Shown here one piece after another: positions 14,959 to 16,037 of a stretch of 16,037 nucleotides of DNA. The notes below the pieces were generated by a model. That model had not been told where the DNA came from. It ran no database searches and saw only the letters and a list, made by a program, of their open reading frames with translations. Origin of the DNA: Chloroflexota bacterium. Its GTDB lineage: Bacteria; Chloroflexota; Dehalococcoidia; UBA3495. Numbering within the stretch: the first letter of the stretch is position 1; each line of letters starts with the position of its first letter. The translations under genes and the position numbers were made by a program. The stretch lies in NCBI GenBank assembly GCA_002716645.1, contig PBBR01000001.1, positions 1 through 16,037 of the forward strand, written 5' to 3'.

Positions 14959-15776
14959 AAGTTGGTGTGATAATAGGGTTATTCAATAAATATAAGGTAG
15001 CCACCTTGGCAGAGTGGGTGATTCCTGGCTTGATCATTTTGGGATTAGTAGTCTTATGGGAAGTGTGTGTGAGGACGATGTCTATTCCCGCTTGGCAGTT
15101 GCCACCGCCGTCGTCGATCCTAGTTGAATTAGTAGCAAGCATTGATTTACTTTGGCAACACACTGTAGTAACGGTGCTGGAGATAGTTATAGGATTTGCT
15201 ATCTCTCTAGTAGTGGGGTTGGTTCTATCGGCTGGGATAGCGTATTCATCACTTCTGCAACGGTCCATTTATCCGATTGTGATTAGTTCTCAGACAGTAC
15301 CAATAATTGCGATTGCGCCACTGTTGTTGATCTGGGTTGGATACGGATTGGCTCCGAAGGTGATAATTGTTGCAATAATTTGTTTCTATCCGATCGTGGT
15401 AAATACTGTTGACGGTTTAAAGGCGATTGATCCTGACATGGTTAATATGATGAGAGCTTTAGGAGCCACAAAGTTTGAAGTCTTTCGCAAGTTGCAAATC
15501 CCCACAGCCCTACCGTTTATATTCTCCGGTATTAAAATTAGCATATCAGTAAGTGTCATAGCAGCTGTTATAGGTGAATGGGTTGGGGCTAGTGAGGGAT
15601 TGGGATATTTAATTATATATTCGCAACCACTGTTTCTAACGTCGAGAGTGTTCGCAGCTATACTAATTTTAGCTGTTCTGGGAGTGAGTTTGTTCGTAAT
15701 TGCTGTTCTGTTGGAACGCCTCTCGATGCCTTGGTATTTCAATGAAAAGCGGGCGTCTACTATAAGGAAATTGTAG
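14940..15776 (+). CDS. thiX: ABC transporter permease, thiamine-precursor uptake (ThiX/SsuC-like)
   Basis: A 278-residue inner-membrane permease with about six hydrophobic segments, beginning with WVIPGLIILGLVVLWEVCV. The binding-protein-dependent permease (EAA) loop is DGLKAIDPDMVNMMRALGATKFEVFRKLQIPTALPFIFSGIKIS, seen in pieces near residues 158-200. It is followed by VIGEWVGASEGLGYLI, typical of the SsuC/TauC/ThiX group. The frame begins at GTG 14940, inside the end of the ATPase gene. A TTG at 15006 with AAGG 8 nt upstream would give a more usual length (about 256 residues), so the true start is uncertain. It pairs with the ATPase before it and the binding protein after it. Confidence 0.92.
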   Translation: MVIYRLKVGVIIGLFNKYKVATLAEWVIPGLIILGLVVLWEVCVRTMSIPAWQLPPPSSILVELVASIDLLWQHTVVTVLEIVIGFAISLVVGLVLSAGIAYSSLLQRSIYPIVISSQTVPIIAIAPLLLIWVGYGLAPKVIIVAIICFYPIVVNTVDGLKAIDPDMVNMMRALGATKFEVFRKLQIPTALPFIFSGIKISISVSVIAAVIGEWVGASEGLGYLIIYSQPLFLTSRVFAAILILAVLGVSLFVIAVLLERLSMPWYFNEKRASTIRKL

Positions 15777-15834
15777 AGTCTGAAGGCAGTGAATATCTGA
15801 GTCTAATTTATATTCAAAAAGAAGGAAGAGAATT

Positions 15835-16037
15835 ATGTTGTTGAAATTCAGTCGACTGGTAGTAGTAATTATGCTTTTATGTGGATTAAGTATATTGGGA
15901 ATAGCTTGTTCCCAATTTAACGATGCTGCAGATGCTGAATTAGTACCAGTTTCCATAGCTCTAGACTGGTTTCCATGGGCTAACCACTCTGGCTTGTATG
16001 TAGCAAAGGAGAGAGGGTATTTTGAGGAGGAAGGATT
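15835..16037 (+). CDS. thiY: NMT1/THI5-like substrate-binding lipoprotein, 3'-truncated by window edge
   Basis: An open frame from ATG 15835 runs off the window after 67 codons. It follows the permease by 58 nt and has AAGGAAG about 10 nt upstream. Residues 4-24 are a basic-hydrophobic signal peptide ending in LGIAC, so Cys25 is a probable lipid-attachment site, though the box is imperfect (G at -3). The mature part begins with a short polar linker and then VSIALDWFPWANHSGLYVAKERGYFEEEG, seen in pieces; LDWxPxxNHxGxYVA is the N-terminal signature of the NMT1/THI5-like family that binds HMP-type pyrimidines. The usual asparagine of WxPN is replaced by W-A here (FPWANH). The ligand is inferred from family and riboswitch. 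Confidence 0.85.
   Translation, partial: MLLKFSRLVVVIMLLCGLSILGIACSQFNDAADAELVPVSIALDWFPWANHSGLYVAKERGYFEEEG

Noticed and set aside
1..16037. CRISPR array, tRNA or rRNA genes, insertion sequences
   Set aside because: I saw no regularly spaced repeats, cloverleaf sequences, rRNA stretches or transposase motifs on either strand.

Overview
The window is almost entirely a bacterial ribosomal-protein supercluster on the minus strand. It reads, in transcription order from right to left, rpsL-rpsG-fusA, then rpsJ-rplC-rplD-rplW-rplB-rpsS-rplV-rpsC-rplP-rpmC-rpsQ, then rplN-rplX-rplE-rpsN-rpsH-rplF-rplR-rpsE-rpmD-rplO-secY (the str, S10 and spc operons run together). Gaps are mostly 0-30 nt with several 1-14 nt start/stop overlaps, so this looks like one long transcription unit. 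There is no tuf between fusA and rpsJ, S14 is the zinc-binding short form, and S12 carries the loop insertion also found in Firmicutes. Base composition is moderate and several genes start with GTG or TTG. My best guess is a Chloroflexota bacterium (Dehalococcoidia/SAR202-like, probably from a metagenome), held with moderate confidence because no 16S or phylogeny can be run here.

Right of rpsL lies a 326-bp divergent regulatory region (13853-14178). It holds back-to-back promoters whose -35 boxes form one perfect palindrome, then a TPP riboswitch on the plus strand, and then a strong intrinsic terminator. The 3' end of the aptamer is complementary over 12 bp to the terminator loop and 3' arm, which gives a legible termination/antitermination switch. 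Downstream on the plus strand is a three-gene ABC importer: ATPase, permease and the start of an NMT1/THI5-like substrate-binding lipoprotein that is cut by the window edge. Riboswitch and binding-protein family together point to uptake of a thiamine pyrimidine precursor (ThiXYZ type), switched off when TPP is plentiful.

At the left edge secY is broken inside transmembrane segment 7. The sequence continues directly, in another frame, into about 68 codons of a TrmJ-like RNA methyltransferase of alphaproteobacterial appearance. The switch happens within about 15 bp that both proteins can explain, so it is either an assembly/amplification chimera or a real rearrangement; the former is likelier.

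The most unusual protein-level feature is a set of charged, low-complexity terminal extensions on ribosomal proteins L4, L5, L30, S17 and S3. Those of L4, L5 and L30 share an RRRR/RRRT motif next to acidic runs, and those of L5 and S17 share a PEQD-acidic pattern.
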